From positions 1 to 49,839 of the forward strand of contig CALLLI010000066.1 in the NCBI GenBank assembly GCA_938082635.1: DNA of 49,839 bases. The letters are read 5' to 3'. The notes under the pieces were generated by a model. The model was not told the DNA's origin, ran no database searches, and was given only the letters and a program-made list of their open reading frames with translations. The position numbers were made by a program, and so were the translations under genes. Of the stretch, positions 14,855-24,356 are shown one piece after another; the first letter of the stretch is position 1; each line of letters begins with the position of its first letter. The DNA comes from an uncultured Verrucomicrobiales bacterium. Its GTDB lineage: Bacteria > Verrucomicrobiota > Verrucomicrobiia > Verrucomicrobiales > DEV007.

Positions 14855-17800
14855 GTGAAGATTCTAGTTTTCTTATTAATTCTGGTCGCCACAGTATCGG
14901 TGTCGCTGGCTGACTTGCCGACAACGCGGCCTCAGGAGGGGCTGCGAGAGAACATCCCCACGGTTCATGCGCTCACGAAGGTGCGGATTGTACCCCGCCC
15001 TGGGGAGGTCATCGAATCGGGAACCGTGTTGCTAAGAAATGGGCTTATCGAAGCCGTGGGAGCAAATGTGCCCATTCCAGAGGATGCGAGAATCTGGGAC
15101 CTTAGCGGGCTGACCGTGTATCCCGGATTCATTGATGCCTATGCGCACTTTGGTAAAGGAGTAGAGTCACCCAAGCGAAACCAGCCAGCCCATTGGAACG
15201 CGAGCGTGCATCCTCAACGATCAGTCTTGGATGCCGTGTCTATTTCTGGAGATGACGTGAAGAAGCGCCGGGAGTTGGGATTTACGACCGCGCATCTTGT
15301 TCCCTCGGGAGGCATCTTTTCGGGCAAAGGCGCGGTGGTCCAAATGACTGCGCCAGATGCTGCGAGCTTTGTGTTGAAGCGCCGTGCGTCGCAGAATCTT
15401 GCGTTCGAGACTCTGGGGAAAGCGTACCCCAAATCGCTCATGGGGTGCCTAGCACTGATCCGTCAGACCTTGTCGGATGCAGAGTGGTATCATCGGTATC
15501 AACAAGTCTACAAACAACATCTTAATGAAGTGCGATCAGGAGACCATCTTGCGCTGAATGCTCTTGGACCAGCGGTGACCAGGAAGGAGCCAGTCTTCTT
15601 TCGCCTTGGGGATGAGGCCGATGTCCAACGCGCGCTGCAGATCGCAGATCGGTACAAGTTGCGTCGTGTCTTGGTGGACTCGGGACATGGTTACCGGCAA
15701 GCGAAGCGCTTTCGGCGAAGCGGTGCTGAATTGGTTCTCTCGTTAGATTTCCCTGAGGCCCCTATTGTTTCTGTTCCAGACCGTGCGCTAGATGTGTCGA
15801 TAGAGACGATGCAACACTGGGAGCAAGCCCCCACGAATGCGGCTGTCCTAAATGAGCGAGGTGTGAGTTTCGCCCTATCAACGCATCGATTAGGTTCCAA
15901 GCTGAACAAGTTCTGGCCGAACGTGCGCCGAGCGATCCAGCATGGATTGGATGAAGAGGCGGCGCTCGAGGCGCTGACCATTGTGCCAGCCCGGATGCTC
16001 GGAGAGAGCGCTCGGCTAGGAGAGATTTCTAATGGTCGTGTTGCGAATTTGGTGGTGACAGACGGCAATCCGTTTCGTGAGAAAGAGGCAAAGATTAGCC
16101 AGGTGTGGGTCGATGGACACCCATGGCACAGTGCCCTTGAGCGTGCTAACGATAGCCCAGTGGGCACGTGGGAAACGGCTTGGACTGGTGCGGCTGGGCC
16201 CGGACGCCTTGTGGTGACTGGTTCTAGCAAGAAGCCTAAGGTGAAGGTTGGTGACGATGGTGACGATGTCGATATGATCATGGCAGGAAGCGATGAATTG
16301 AGCTTCACCTTGCCAGGTAAGCATTTCGGGCTTGAGGACGGGAAAGTTCGTTTGAATGCCTATCTTAATGCCAAGACGATGGTTGGACAGGGTGTCTTAC
16401 CGGATGGTCAGCGCCTTTCATGGTCGGCCAAACGCCAACTTCCAGGCGATTCAAAAGGGAAGAAACAGAAACTTATTGAAGAGATCACGGTGGATTCAGT
16501 CGCTCAGTATCCGGCAGGCGCTTATCCTGGACGGATGCCGGGGATGACTCAGCGGAAGCGCCGTGTCTTCATCGAGAATGCTACCGTTTGGACCTGCGGG
16601 CCTCAAGGAGTCCTCACAGATACAAACGTTATTATCGAGGATGGGCGGATCATTGCCATTGGATCAGAGGTGCAAGCACCGAGGCGGTCCTATAAGATCG
16701 ACGGTAATGGTAAACACGTGACTCCGGGGCTTATTGACTGTCATTCCCACACGGCAATCAGTCGTGGGGTCAATGAAGGTTCTCACGCCGTGACGTGCGA
16801 AGTTCGGATTGGAGACGTTCTCGATCCGACAGATATTAGCATTTACCGGCAATTAGCAGGTGGGTTGACCACGGCAAACCTACTGCACGGTTCGGCGAAT
16901 CCGATGGGTGGCCAAAGCCAAGTCATCAAGTTGCGCTGGGGGCAGGATGCTGAAGGTCTTAAGTTTAAGGGATCAAAGCCTGGGGTGAAATTTGCCCTTG
17001 GTGAGAATGTGAAGCAGTCGAATTGGGGTGCCAGTTCTAACAATCGCTACCCGCAGTCGCGGATGGGTGTGGAGCAGCTAATGCGCGATACCTTTCTGGC
17101 CGCCCGTGAGTATGGCGAACGAAAGCAACGCCATGCGGAGCAAGAAAAGGCTGTCCCCTTTCGATCGGACTTCCGTTTAGACGCGGTTTTAGAGATTCTT
17201 CGCGGTGAGCGCATCGTGCATATTCACTCCTACCGGCAAGATGAGATCTTGATGTTTGTTAGGTTGGCTCAGGAATTCGGATTTACAGTGGGCACCTTCC
17301 AGCACGTCTTGGAGGGCTACAAAGTGGCGCGTCACCTTCGTGAGATCAATGCGGGGGCCTCGACCTTCAGCGATTGGTGGGCTTACAAGTTTGAGGTGTA
17401 TGATGCGATTCCATACAACGGTGCCTTGCTGCAGAGGGCTGGCGTTCTGACGTCGTTCAACTCCGATGACAATGAACTCGCGACGCGCATGAACACGGAA
17501 GCGGCTAAGGCTGTCAAGTATGGGGGAGTTTCTCCTGAAGAGGCGCTCAAGTTCGTCACGATCAATCCAGCGAAGCAGCTGCGGATCGCGAACCGGGTGG
17601 GCTCGTTAGAGGAAGGAAAGGATGCTGACTTCGCTGTCTGGAGCGGGCCGCCGCTGTCCACCTTGTCGCGTTGCGAGCAGACGTGGATCGATGGCGTGCC
17701 TTATTTTCAGCAGTCTTCTCATACTGAACGAAGAGACTGGGTTGAGACAGAGCGTCGACGGCTGATCAGTAAAATTCTGGACGAATCGAAGGCTTCAGAG

Positions 17801-17968
17801 AAGGAGGATAAGTCTAAAGATGATAAAGCCGAAGAGGCGCTGAGTATTGCCGAGCGGCTTCGATTACTAAGTCCATGGGGGCAATATCAACAGATTGACT
17901 ATCAGAGTCTTTATCATGATGGTCAAAGTCTCCACACTTGCACGGGTTGCTATTGTGAATTTCGCTAG
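14855..17968 (+). CDS. Secreted double amidohydrolase
   Basis: This 1037-residue protein starts at GTG 14855, preceded by AGGA at good spacing and giving a clean signal peptide (KILVFLLILVATVSVSLA). The open frame extends further upstream, but that would overlap the CNNM gene. Two amidohydrolase units are fused. In the first (about residues 35-440) the usual HxH is DAYAH, so the metal site is probably incomplete. In the second (about 560-960) the site is intact: LIDCHSHTA, IVHIHSYR, TFQHVLEG and the late SDDNE. Bacteroidetes and other bacteria carry similar imidazolonepropionase-like exported proteins of about 1000 residues. The substrate is unknown. It forms an operon with the next two genes. 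Confidence 0.85.
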   Translation: MKILVFLLILVATVSVSLADLPTTRPQEGLRENIPTVHALTKVRIVPRPGEVIESGTVLLRNGLIEAVGANVPIPEDARIWDLSGLTVYPGFIDAYAHFGKGVESPKRNQPAHWNASVHPQRSVLDAVSISGDDVKKRRELGFTTAHLVPSGGIFSGKGAVVQMTAPDAASFVLKRRASQNLAFETLGKAYPKSLMGCLALIRQTLSDAEWYHRYQQVYKQHLNEVRSGDHLALNALGPAVTRKEPVFFRLGDEADVQRALQIADRYKLRRVLVDSGHGYRQAKRFRRSGAELVLSLDFPEAPIVSVPDRALDVSIETMQHWEQAPTNAAVLNERGVSFALSTHRLGSKLNKFWPNVRRAIQHGLDEEAALEALTIVPARMLGESARLGEISNGRVANLVVTDGNPFREKEAKISQVWVDGHPWHSALERANDSPVGTWETAWTGAAGPGRLVVTGSSKKPKVKVGDDGDDVDMIMAGSDELSFTLPGKHFGLEDGKVRLNAYLNAKTMVGQGVLPDGQRLSWSAKRQLPGDSKGKKQKLIEEITVDSVAQYPAGAYPGRMPGMTQRKRRVFIENATVWTCGPQGVLTDTNVIIEDGRIIAIGSEVQAPRRSYKIDGNGKHVTPGLIDCHSHTAISRGVNEGSHAVTCEVRIGDVLDPTDISIYRQLAGGLTTANLLHGSANPMGGQSQVIKLRWGQDAEGLKFKGSKPGVKFALGENVKQSNWGASSNNRYPQSRMGVEQLMRDTFLAAREYGERKQRHAEQEKAVPFRSDFRLDAVLEILRGERIVHIHSYRQDEILMFVRLAQEFGFTVGTFQHVLEGYKVARHLREINAGASTFSDWWAYKFEVYDAIPYNGALLQRAGVLTSFNSDDNELATRMNTEAAKAVKYGGVSPEEALKFVTINPAKQLRIANRVGSLEEGKDADFAVWSGPPLSTLSRCEQTWIDGVPYFQQSSHTERRDWVETERRRLISKILDESKASEKEDKSKDDKAEEALSIAERLRLLSPWGQYQQIDYQSLYHDGQSLHTCTGCYCEFR

Positions 17969-17972
17969 TCCT

Positions 17973-19313
17973 ATGAAGATGCATTCTCTAACGATATTTT
18001 TTATTGTAGTTCTGTTCAATTTCGGGCGCGCAAATGATGTGCTGCCTGCCGCGAGCGGGGATCAAGCGATTCTTCTACATGGTGGTACCCTGCATCCCAT
18101 TTCGGCAGAGTCTATCACTGACGGGAAATTGCTCATGGATCGGGGCCGGATCGTCGCGATTGGTCGGGCTGATGAGATTCTTGATGGGGAGGAGGCCGCT
18201 CTCAAGGTGTCTTGCAGTGGAAGCCATGTTTATCCCGGACTGATTTCAGCCAATGGGACGCTCGGCCTAGTGGAGATCTCCGCTGTCCGCGCCACCGTTG
18301 ACTTGCGAGAGCCTGGCATGATCAACCCCAGTGTGCGTGCGGAGAGCGCCGTGAATCCCGATAGCGAACTTCTCCCCGTGGCGCGAGCCAACGGAATCCT
18401 AATTACCCTGACGGTACCACAAAGTGGAGGGCTGCTGAGCGGGCGTTCTGCTTTGCTGCAACTCGATGGATGGACGTGGGAAGACATGGTTGTGAAAGCG
18501 CCTGTTGGAATGCACTTATACTGGCCACGCATGCGCTACGGCTCGAGTGCCTCGGCTGATGCTCAGAAGAGCCAACGGGAGAATTGGGAGGAGCGCTTGA
18601 AGAAGCTCCAGACGTTCTTTGAAGAAGCCCGTGCCTACCAGAAAGCTAAGTTGAACCGCGATGTCGCCTTTCGCTCTGATGTGAGACTGGATGCGATGAT
18701 GCCTGTGCTAGAAAAACGGTTGCGTCTCTTTGTGCATGCGTTGGGAGTGGTCGAGATTCAGCGCGCGTTGCAGTTTGTGGAAGAGCAGGACCTTGAGGTT
18801 GTGCTCGTCTCGGGACAAGACGTGGCGCGGGTGACAGCGTTGCTCAAAGCGCGGGAAATTCCGGTCGTCTTGAGCACCGTCCAGGCGTTACCCCTGCGAC
18901 GATGGGAGCCGTATGATGCGGCATCCCGAGTGCCAGCGGCTTTGCTAGCTGCGGGAGTTCCTTTCTGTATTGCGAATGGCTCGGGCAATTCCTCAGGGGC
19001 TTCGAATGCGCGGAACCTGCCCTACATCGCTGCGGCTGCGGTGGGTGAAGGTTTCACTGCCGATGATGCTTTGCGATCGATCACGCTATCACCTGCCGAG
19101 GTCCTCGGTGTGGCTGATCAGTTAGGTTCGCTCCAAGTGGGCAAATTGGCCACCCTGATGATCACGGATGGGAATCCGCTAGAGATTCCAACAAACGTGC
19201 AGCGAGCCTTTGTGCGAGGCCGTGAGATCGACTTGTCGAGTCGACACACGCAATTCTACGAGAAGTACCAAGAGAAGCAGCGTCGCATGCTGAAGCCATC
19301 TGAAACGCCATGA
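17973..19313 (+). CDS. Secreted amidohydrolase-like protein lacking the HxH metal site
   Basis: This 446-residue protein starts at ATG 17973, 4 bases after the previous stop; the open frame extends 78 bases earlier but overlaps the upstream gene. A signal peptide is present (SLTIFFIVVLFNFGRA). The N-terminal composite beta domain and the C-terminal LGVADQLGSLQVGKLATLMI are typical of amidohydrolases. At the place of PGLIDxHxH the sequence is VYPGLISANGTLGLVEI, with both histidines missing. It is probably a non-catalytic partner of the preceding enzyme; similar degenerate-plus-active pairs occur in other bacteria. The next gene overlaps its stop by ATGA. Confidence 0.82.
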   Translation: MKMHSLTIFFIVVLFNFGRANDVLPAASGDQAILLHGGTLHPISAESITDGKLLMDRGRIVAIGRADEILDGEEAALKVSCSGSHVYPGLISANGTLGLVEISAVRATVDLREPGMINPSVRAESAVNPDSELLPVARANGILITLTVPQSGGLLSGRSALLQLDGWTWEDMVVKAPVGMHLYWPRMRYGSSASADAQKSQRENWEERLKKLQTFFEEARAYQKAKLNRDVAFRSDVRLDAMMPVLEKRLRLFVHALGVVEIQRALQFVEEQDLEVVLVSGQDVARVTALLKAREIPVVLSTVQALPLRRWEPYDAASRVPAALLAAGVPFCIANGSGNSSGASNARNLPYIAAAAVGEGFTADDALRSITLSPAEVLGVADQLGSLQVGKLATLMITDGNPLEIPTNVQRAFVRGREIDLSSRHTQFYEKYQEKQRRMLKPSETP

Positions 19314-20794
19314 CAACATTGAAAGACCGCGAAGGTTTTAAGAATTTGCCGCCACTCGCTGGCGTCGCGGATTTCGAACAGGCTGCGTCTCCTGGTCTGA
19401 GTGTGCAAGAGTGCGTGGCTCGTCACAAACGCTATCATTACGGTTTGCAACGTGTTTGGAAAACCTGCTTAGCTCGTCTCACGGCCGAGCCGATTTATGA
19501 GATCAAGATGGGCCTGAGCCATCATGCGCATTTGGTCGCAGAGCACATTGGAACAATCCGTGCTCGCGTCGCTGAGATGCGGCACCCGCCGCTTGGGCTC
19601 GACGCTGTGCCGGACCCCCATCTAGAGCATTGCTTTGATGAGATCCTCAATGCCCCGACTACCTACGCGTTGATTGTAGGGCTCTATGGGAAGGCGATGC
19701 CGGCGATTCTTGAGGGCATGCGCCATCATCTAGAGAGCACCAATCTCCTGGTTGATTCGCCAAGTGTGAGGATTCTGAAGCACGCCATGGCTGAGATAGA
19801 GGGAATGATTGCGTGGGGTGAGTCCGCTGGTGCTGCGCTGAAGGTCGATGCTTCGGAGGAGCTTGTTGCAGAGGTCGCCGTTTGGTTAGGTGAACTGGAT
19901 GGATGCCTCGCTGCTGCGGGCGGATTGGATGGGACGCTAGAGATTGACACGGAACGTGTCTCTGAGCTTCCCGCGCCACGTTATAGCGCGGGAGAGTTTG
20001 TTTATGATAGTGACCCGCAACGTGATGAACGCTTTCAAGATCCCTACAACATGGGTGTGCATGCAGAGGTGTTTCTCCATGATGATCACTTTGCGGACCG
20101 CGACAAAGTTCTGATGATGTACTATCGGCGTCTTCGAGAAATCGATGTGCCTGAGATGATGGCGTCCATTCTTTATGAAATGGTCCAGGCCAAGGGCGAT
20201 GAAGAGTCCAGACGCTACCCATGGAAGTTTCACCAGGAAATGACTCGTCAGCTATGGGACGAGGCGCGCCATGCCATGATGGGGGAAGTTGGCTTTGCCA
20301 AACTTGGCATTGATTGGGCGAAATTGGTTAGAATCAACTTCACTTGGTCGAAGGGACTCAACGAGCAGCTCACGCCGAAAGAGCGGCACGCCGTCCTCTG
20401 GTACATTGAGCAAGGCCAGATGGGCAAGACGGGCAAACGTTATGAGTGGGAGGTGGGTCGCGATTCTGGCGATCACTTTGCCGAGCTCATTCAAGACTAT
20501 GATTGGGCTGATGAAGTGTTGCATGCCCGCGTCGGTAGAGACTGGTATGTCGAGGGATTCGAAGATGTCGCCGAAGCGGCTGCTTATGGGACGAAGTGTT
20601 GGGACAAGGTAGTTTCAGGATGGGAGGAATGGAAACGCGAGGGCCTCACGGAACACTATAATTGGTGGCCGGATCTCTATGCTGAGGCCTGTCGTCTCCG
20701 AGGGGAGACGCCCGATGAAGACACGGCTGCCTACAAGGCCTCGTATGCCGAGACCCGCGCGGACCTTAAGAGAATCTCTGGTGCCTCAGGCTAG
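19310..20794 (+). CDS. Ferritin-like (putative di-iron) protein
   Basis: The 494-residue protein is helical throughout, with no signal peptide. A ferritin-like carboxylate/His pattern is visible in the second half: Glu282 and Glu290 in DVPEMMASILYE, then Glu318 and His321 in DEARHAMMGE. An N-terminal part (about residues 55-175) has another Glu/His-rich helix, IYEIKMGLSHHAHLVAEH. It may be a two-domain DUF455-like protein; I cannot name the family with certainty. The ATG overlaps the preceding amidohydrolase stop, so it is translated with that operon, although its predicted location (cytoplasm) differs from the exported neighbours. Confidence 0.65.
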   Translation: MTTLKDREGFKNLPPLAGVADFEQAASPGLSVQECVARHKRYHYGLQRVWKTCLARLTAEPIYEIKMGLSHHAHLVAEHIGTIRARVAEMRHPPLGLDAVPDPHLEHCFDEILNAPTTYALIVGLYGKAMPAILEGMRHHLESTNLLVDSPSVRILKHAMAEIEGMIAWGESAGAALKVDASEELVAEVAVWLGELDGCLAAAGGLDGTLEIDTERVSELPAPRYSAGEFVYDSDPQRDERFQDPYNMGVHAEVFLHDDHFADRDKVLMMYYRRLREIDVPEMMASILYEMVQAKGDEESRRYPWKFHQEMTRQLWDEARHAMMGEVGFAKLGIDWAKLVRINFTWSKGLNEQLTPKERHAVLWYIEQGQMGKTGKRYEWEVGRDSGDHFAELIQDYDWADEVLHARVGRDWYVEGFEDVAEAAAYGTKCWDKVVSGWEEWKREGLTEHYNWWPDLYAEACRLRGETPDEDTAAYKASYAETRADLKRISGASG

Positions 20795-20812
20795 TAGCGT
20801 ATTGTAACGCTA
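20795..20812. terminator. Possible hairpin terminator after the amidohydrolase operon
   Basis: A 6-base stem (tagcgt / acgcta) with a 6-base loop begins one base after the last stop of the operon. No T-run follows, so it is only a weak terminator candidate. The remaining gap up to 21052 is relatively AT-rich and has no ORF or repeat that I can support. Confidence 0.3.
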
Positions 20813-21052
20813 GTCCGAAGGGCTTCCTAACCTACTGACAAGGACAATGATAGCGATGGCTTGAACACAAGCTAGAGCATTTTAACACGTTCATTAGAAA
20901 TACTGACTACTTCCAAGCTCAGAAAACACTTCGAATTCACCTACATTGAACGCGTCCAACTGCCTGAATACCAGTACGTCCTGGCGTAATCAAGTTTTAG
21001 GACAGTATGGGGTCAAAACCAAAGTTTAGGGTTTCAGCGACAAAAAACGGTA

Positions 21053-23137
21053 TCACGGGGACGTCAGCAGGCGCACCATTTCTCGGTTCTTGCGCGTACG
21101 AGCGAGATCCAAGGGCGTCATGCCACCCTTGGATCTCGCAATGTTCTTGTCTGCCCCGTGTTTTGGCAGTACGCGAACGGACTTTGAAGCTTTGTGATAG
21201 AGGGCGTGGAACAGGGGTGTGGCTTCCACTCCCTGCTGCGCGTTGATGTTGGCACCATTCTGAAGAAGAGTCTCGACCATCTTCGCCTGATCGGGTGGTC
21301 CCGCAACGAAGTGCAGTGGCGTGAGCTTGTTCGTATCCGGGGCATTGACATTCACACCGAGTGCGATCACCAATTCCAACATCTCGTGACGTCCGCGGAT
21401 GGCCGCCCAAATAGGTGTGCGGTCCAATTGCATCGCATTCTTTGCCTCGATGTCCGCACCCTTCTTCAGCAGCAAGTCTACTATGGCCCGCGAGCCGAAC
21501 TGTAGAGCCGTCTCGAGTGGTGTTGAGCCTTTCAGATCGCTGTTTCCACCTTGCTCGGTTTCGGCGTCGTGTTTGATGAGCAAGTGGGCGATGCGAAGGT
21601 AATCATCGTCCGAGGCGCCTTGAGAAGCCTTGAATCCTTTCTGTGGTGTCTTGCCGAGGAATTGCCCGCCTCCTGAGGCGGCAGCTCCGAGTACGGTGAC
21701 CCTGGCATTGGTGGCATTGACGTTGGCACCGGCCTCAAGCAAATGGGCGACCATTTTCGGCCGTCCCAATCCCGCTGCCGTCATGAGCGGCGTCCAACCG
21801 AGGCGGTCACGAGCTTCCAACTTCGCCCCCGCCTTTGTGAGTAACCCGATGGTTTCCACATTGCCACCATATATACAGCCAACGCTTAAGGGTGTGCGCC
21901 TGTCTGTCGTCCGACTCTCCAAGTTAGCACGACGCTCGAGTAGTAGCTTCACGTTTTCCGCGCGCCCTTTCTTGGCAGCATTGTGTAGAGGCGTGAAACC
22001 CTCGCTATCTTTTGCGCCAACATCAGCACCGGCATCCAGTAACAGTCGAACAGACTCGGGTATATCTCGATTGGCGGCGACATGAAGTGCAGTCATTTTC
22101 CGCTTGTTCGTCGCTCTGAAGTCAAAGCCCGTGGCCAACGTCTTCTTTAGCCAACCGGGATGTGGTAGAGCACTAACTAGAACTTCGAAGTGCTTTGGTT
22201 TCGCCAGTTTGTCTGCCTTCAGTTCAGTGAGCATCAGTTCGAAGGCTTCAACGTTGTCGATAAACCCCGCCGTGTTCATTGCAGATATGCTGGAGACGTT
22301 ACCTAACTTCCCTTTTAGGAGTGGATCCGCTCCTGCTGCAAGTAAGAGCCGGACCAGCTCAGCGGGCGCATGGGTCATCACGGCCGCTGCGAGCCTAGTG
22401 CCAGTGCCCGAATTAACATTTGGATCCGTACCCCTTTTGAGAAGAAGGCGCACGATTTCTGTTTCGCCGGACCCCGCCGCCTCGCCTATCGGATTGATTT
22501 CGCTGCCTCTGTTCGGGTCAGCCCCGGCATCGAGGAGTAGCTTTACGATTTTGCGTTTGGCCGCTCGAGTCGCTTCCGGCTGGTGCACCCAAAGATCCTT
22601 AATATAATCACCGATAGGCTGGTCGCCGACTTCGCCGATGATCGCTGCGGGCCCACCTTTTTGAAGGGCGGCTACCATGCTGTCCCAACGTGCGTTCTTT
22701 GAAATCGTCAACGCCGCAGCGCTTAGCAGTGTGGCGAGCATAAAAGGCCGACTCTCTTCCGGTGATGTGGGGTGAAGCTGCGCATCATGCTTTAGCAGAA
22801 GTTCGACAGCCTCCACGTGGCCTCGCGATGAAGCGAGGTAGAGAGCAGACTGAAATCCGTCTGGAGGCGTTGCATTCACATCTGCGCCACTTTCAATGAG
22901 CAGCTTCAAGACAGCGATGCGGTTCTCCATTGCAGCCACCATGGTCGCCGTGCCACCGGACGCATCCTTCGCATCGAGCCATTTCGGGTTTTTATCGAGT
23001 TGCAAACCGACCTCCTTCACGTCACCAGCCAAGACGGATACCATGAACTGCTTAACGCCCGGTAGCACCGGGTGGAAGTTCAACAGCACATCGCGAATTT
23101 CGTCAGTTCTTGCTGTCCTCAGCGGGGTATCGGCCAC
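21053..23137 (-). CDS. Ankyrin-repeat protein, main (3') portion of a frame-split gene
   Basis: This 694-residue frame is made almost entirely of ankyrin repeats of about 33 residues. Examples are ADVNATPPDGFQSALYLASS, VGAKDSEGFTPLHNAAKKGR, and the last KGGMTPLDLARTRKNREMV. The frame opens at a GTG inside the previous ORF and has no signal peptide. The 5' part of the gene, with signal peptide and first repeats, is in another frame (23119-23574). The two join perfectly if one copy of a 14-bp tandem repeat at 23141-23168 is removed. That gives a single 835-residue exported ankyrin protein (2508 bases, exactly divisible by 3). As sequenced, this portion is probably not exported and may be silent. 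Confidence 0.7.
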   Translation of the reverse strand: MADTPLRTARTDEIRDVLLNFHPVLPGVKQFMVSVLAGDVKEVGLQLDKNPKWLDAKDASGGTATMVAAMENRIAVLKLLIESGADVNATPPDGFQSALYLASSRGHVEAVELLLKHDAQLHPTSPEESRPFMLATLLSAAALTISKNARWDSMVAALQKGGPAAIIGEVGDQPIGDYIKDLWVHQPEATRAAKRKIVKLLLDAGADPNRGSEINPIGEAAGSGETEIVRLLLKRGTDPNVNSGTGTRLAAAVMTHAPAELVRLLLAAGADPLLKGKLGNVSSISAMNTAGFIDNVEAFELMLTELKADKLAKPKHFEVLVSALPHPGWLKKTLATGFDFRATNKRKMTALHVAANRDIPESVRLLLDAGADVGAKDSEGFTPLHNAAKKGRAENVKLLLERRANLESRTTDRRTPLSVGCIYGGNVETIGLLTKAGAKLEARDRLGWTPLMTAAGLGRPKMVAHLLEAGANVNATNARVTVLGAAASGGGQFLGKTPQKGFKASQGASDDDYLRIAHLLIKHDAETEQGGNSDLKGSTPLETALQFGSRAIVDLLLKKGADIEAKNAMQLDRTPIWAAIRGRHEMLELVIALGVNVNAPDTNKLTPLHFVAGPPDQAKMVETLLQNGANINAQQGVEATPLFHALYHKASKSVRVLPKHGADKNIARSKGGMTPLDLARTRKNREMVRLLTSP

Positions 23138-23574
23138 CTCGTTGCGGGCACCTCGTTGCGGGCACCTCGTTCCAACAGAAGTCGGCAGGTCGCTGCGTGA
23201 TCACCGCTTGCGGCAAAGTGCAATGCGGTCCAGTCACCAGAATCGCGCGCTGCGATGTTCGCACCGCGGTCAAGCAGCAACGTGACCGCCTCGTCATGGC
23301 CCTCCCACGCCGCCATGTGTAACGGCTGGATGCCGGAGTCGTTCTTGGCGTTGATCAAATCGGGATCCTTGTCGAGGAGGGCCTCCAGGCGTTTTGTATC
23401 CCCCGCCTCGGCCGCTTCATGCGCTGGAGTCGTGGCAGCATGCACGAGGGTAGGAAAGAGCAAGACTGTTGCCACCAGTGTGATGACGAGGGTGCCCAAG
23501 GGTGGCGCGCCTTGAGATCGCAAGCTGGAGAGGGCGAAGTGACACGTTTGGCGGAAGAATGAAATAGTTGTCAT
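23119..23574 (-). CDS. Ankyrin-repeat protein, 5' portion with signal peptide
   Basis: The 151-residue frame starts with a long signal sequence (hydrophobic LVITLVATVLLFPTLVHAA, about residues 28-47). It continues with ankyrin repeats such as AKNDSGIQPLHMAAWEGHDE and ARDSGDWTALHFAASGD. It leaves frame after LLLERGARNEV and stops 10 codons later at a TGA created by the 14-bp duplication. Without the duplication it would read on as GARNEVADTPLRTA into the long ankyrin frame. As it stands it encodes only a short secreted stub. Confidence 0.65.
   Translation of the reverse strand: MTTISFFRQTCHFALSSLRSQGAPPLGTLVITLVATVLLFPTLVHAATTPAHEAAEAGDTKRLEALLDKDPDLINAKNDSGIQPLHMAAWEGHDEAVTLLLDRGANIAARDSGDWTALHFAASGDHAATCRLLLERGARNEVPATRWPIPR
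23135..23171. repeat. 14-bp tandem repeat disrupting the ankyrin gene
   Basis: The unit gttgcgggcacctc occurs twice in direct tandem (23141-23154 and 23155-23168), flanked by partial copies (cacctc before, gtt after). Because 14 is not a multiple of 3, the extra copy shifts the reading frame. Loss of one copy by slippage would restore the gene. Confidence 0.95.
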
Positions 23575-23659
23575 ATTAGTCTAATTTTTCCTGGCAGTAA
23601 ATTATGATTCGTCTTAACGATTCTGAAGAGATTGGTGGGTTTTCCTGAAACCATCCGAT

Positions 23660-24232
23660 TCAACGTCCCAACTTCTTAGCAAAGGCGTCAAGTGACTGTT
23701 CAAATTGGGAGAGATCTTTGTCCGTCATTCGCTTCTTGGTTTTTTGGATCATATGGGTGAACCATTTTCTCTCCTTCGGCTGGACGGGGCAACCGACATT
23801 GCCGTCCGGTCCATCGGAAGTGATGAGTTCTTTCCCTTTCTTGTCTTGGATGACCATCCAGGGAATTCCGCCGCTTTTTCCTTTTCTGAGTTTGGCCGCC
23901 ACCTCTTTTCCCTTATTCATCTCTTCGGTGTCGATTTTGAGATCGATGAAATCTTTTCCGAGAACGGAAGTAACTTGCTTTTGCCCGAGGAACTCCTCGA
24001 GTTTATGGTACCAACCTCACCAAGGGGCTCCGAGGTGAACCAATATGTTTTTGTTTTCTTTGCCGGCGCGTATCAGCGCCTTGTCGAGCAATTAAGAGGC
24101 ATCGGCTTTTTTAGTTTCCGTCTTCTTTTGAGTGGCCGGTTGTTGGGATTGAGCTTGCAACGCGAAGGTAGAAATCACGATCAGTGATATTCCGATTAAG
24201 ATGTGTGATAGATAATTGTTTTGAGTTTTCAT
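23660..24232 (-). pseudogene. Secreted thioredoxin-like protein with two in-frame stops
   Basis: Reading from ATG 24232, one frame of 190 codons plus a terminator encodes a signal peptide (HILIGISLIVISTFALQAQ) and a thioredoxin-like domain. It has NILVHLGAPW at the active site, then KDFIDLKID and the cis-Pro segment GGIPWMVI. Codon 47 is TAA (24092-24094). Codon 72 is TGA (24017-24019), exactly where family members have the first Cys of CGWC, and the second Cys is Tyr75. The redox motif is thus destroyed. The frame is otherwise well kept, suggesting recent inactivation. Only the last 86 codons (from 23920) form an uninterrupted ORF. Confidence 0.75.
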
Positions 24233-24356
24233 GGTTAATGTAAGACAGGATTGCTTTCTGATCTCTTGTTCTAGTCATTTCGATCGAGGCCGGTGACGCT
24301 GACGCTTTCGCAATCTAATCCGGAATCTCCAGAGATGGTCGCAACGCGGACGAGGG

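Noticed and set aside
21006-21015. The word tatggggtca, which recalls sequences found beside REP-associated transposases
   Set aside because: Only one copy, no paired palindrome and no transposase nearby; too short to call.
24017-24019. TGA at the thioredoxin active site as a selenocysteine codon
   Set aside because: A TAA lies upstream in the same frame, the second active-site Cys is Tyr, and the nearby hairpin also encodes ordinary residues. Decay is simpler, so only a finding with this caveat is reported.
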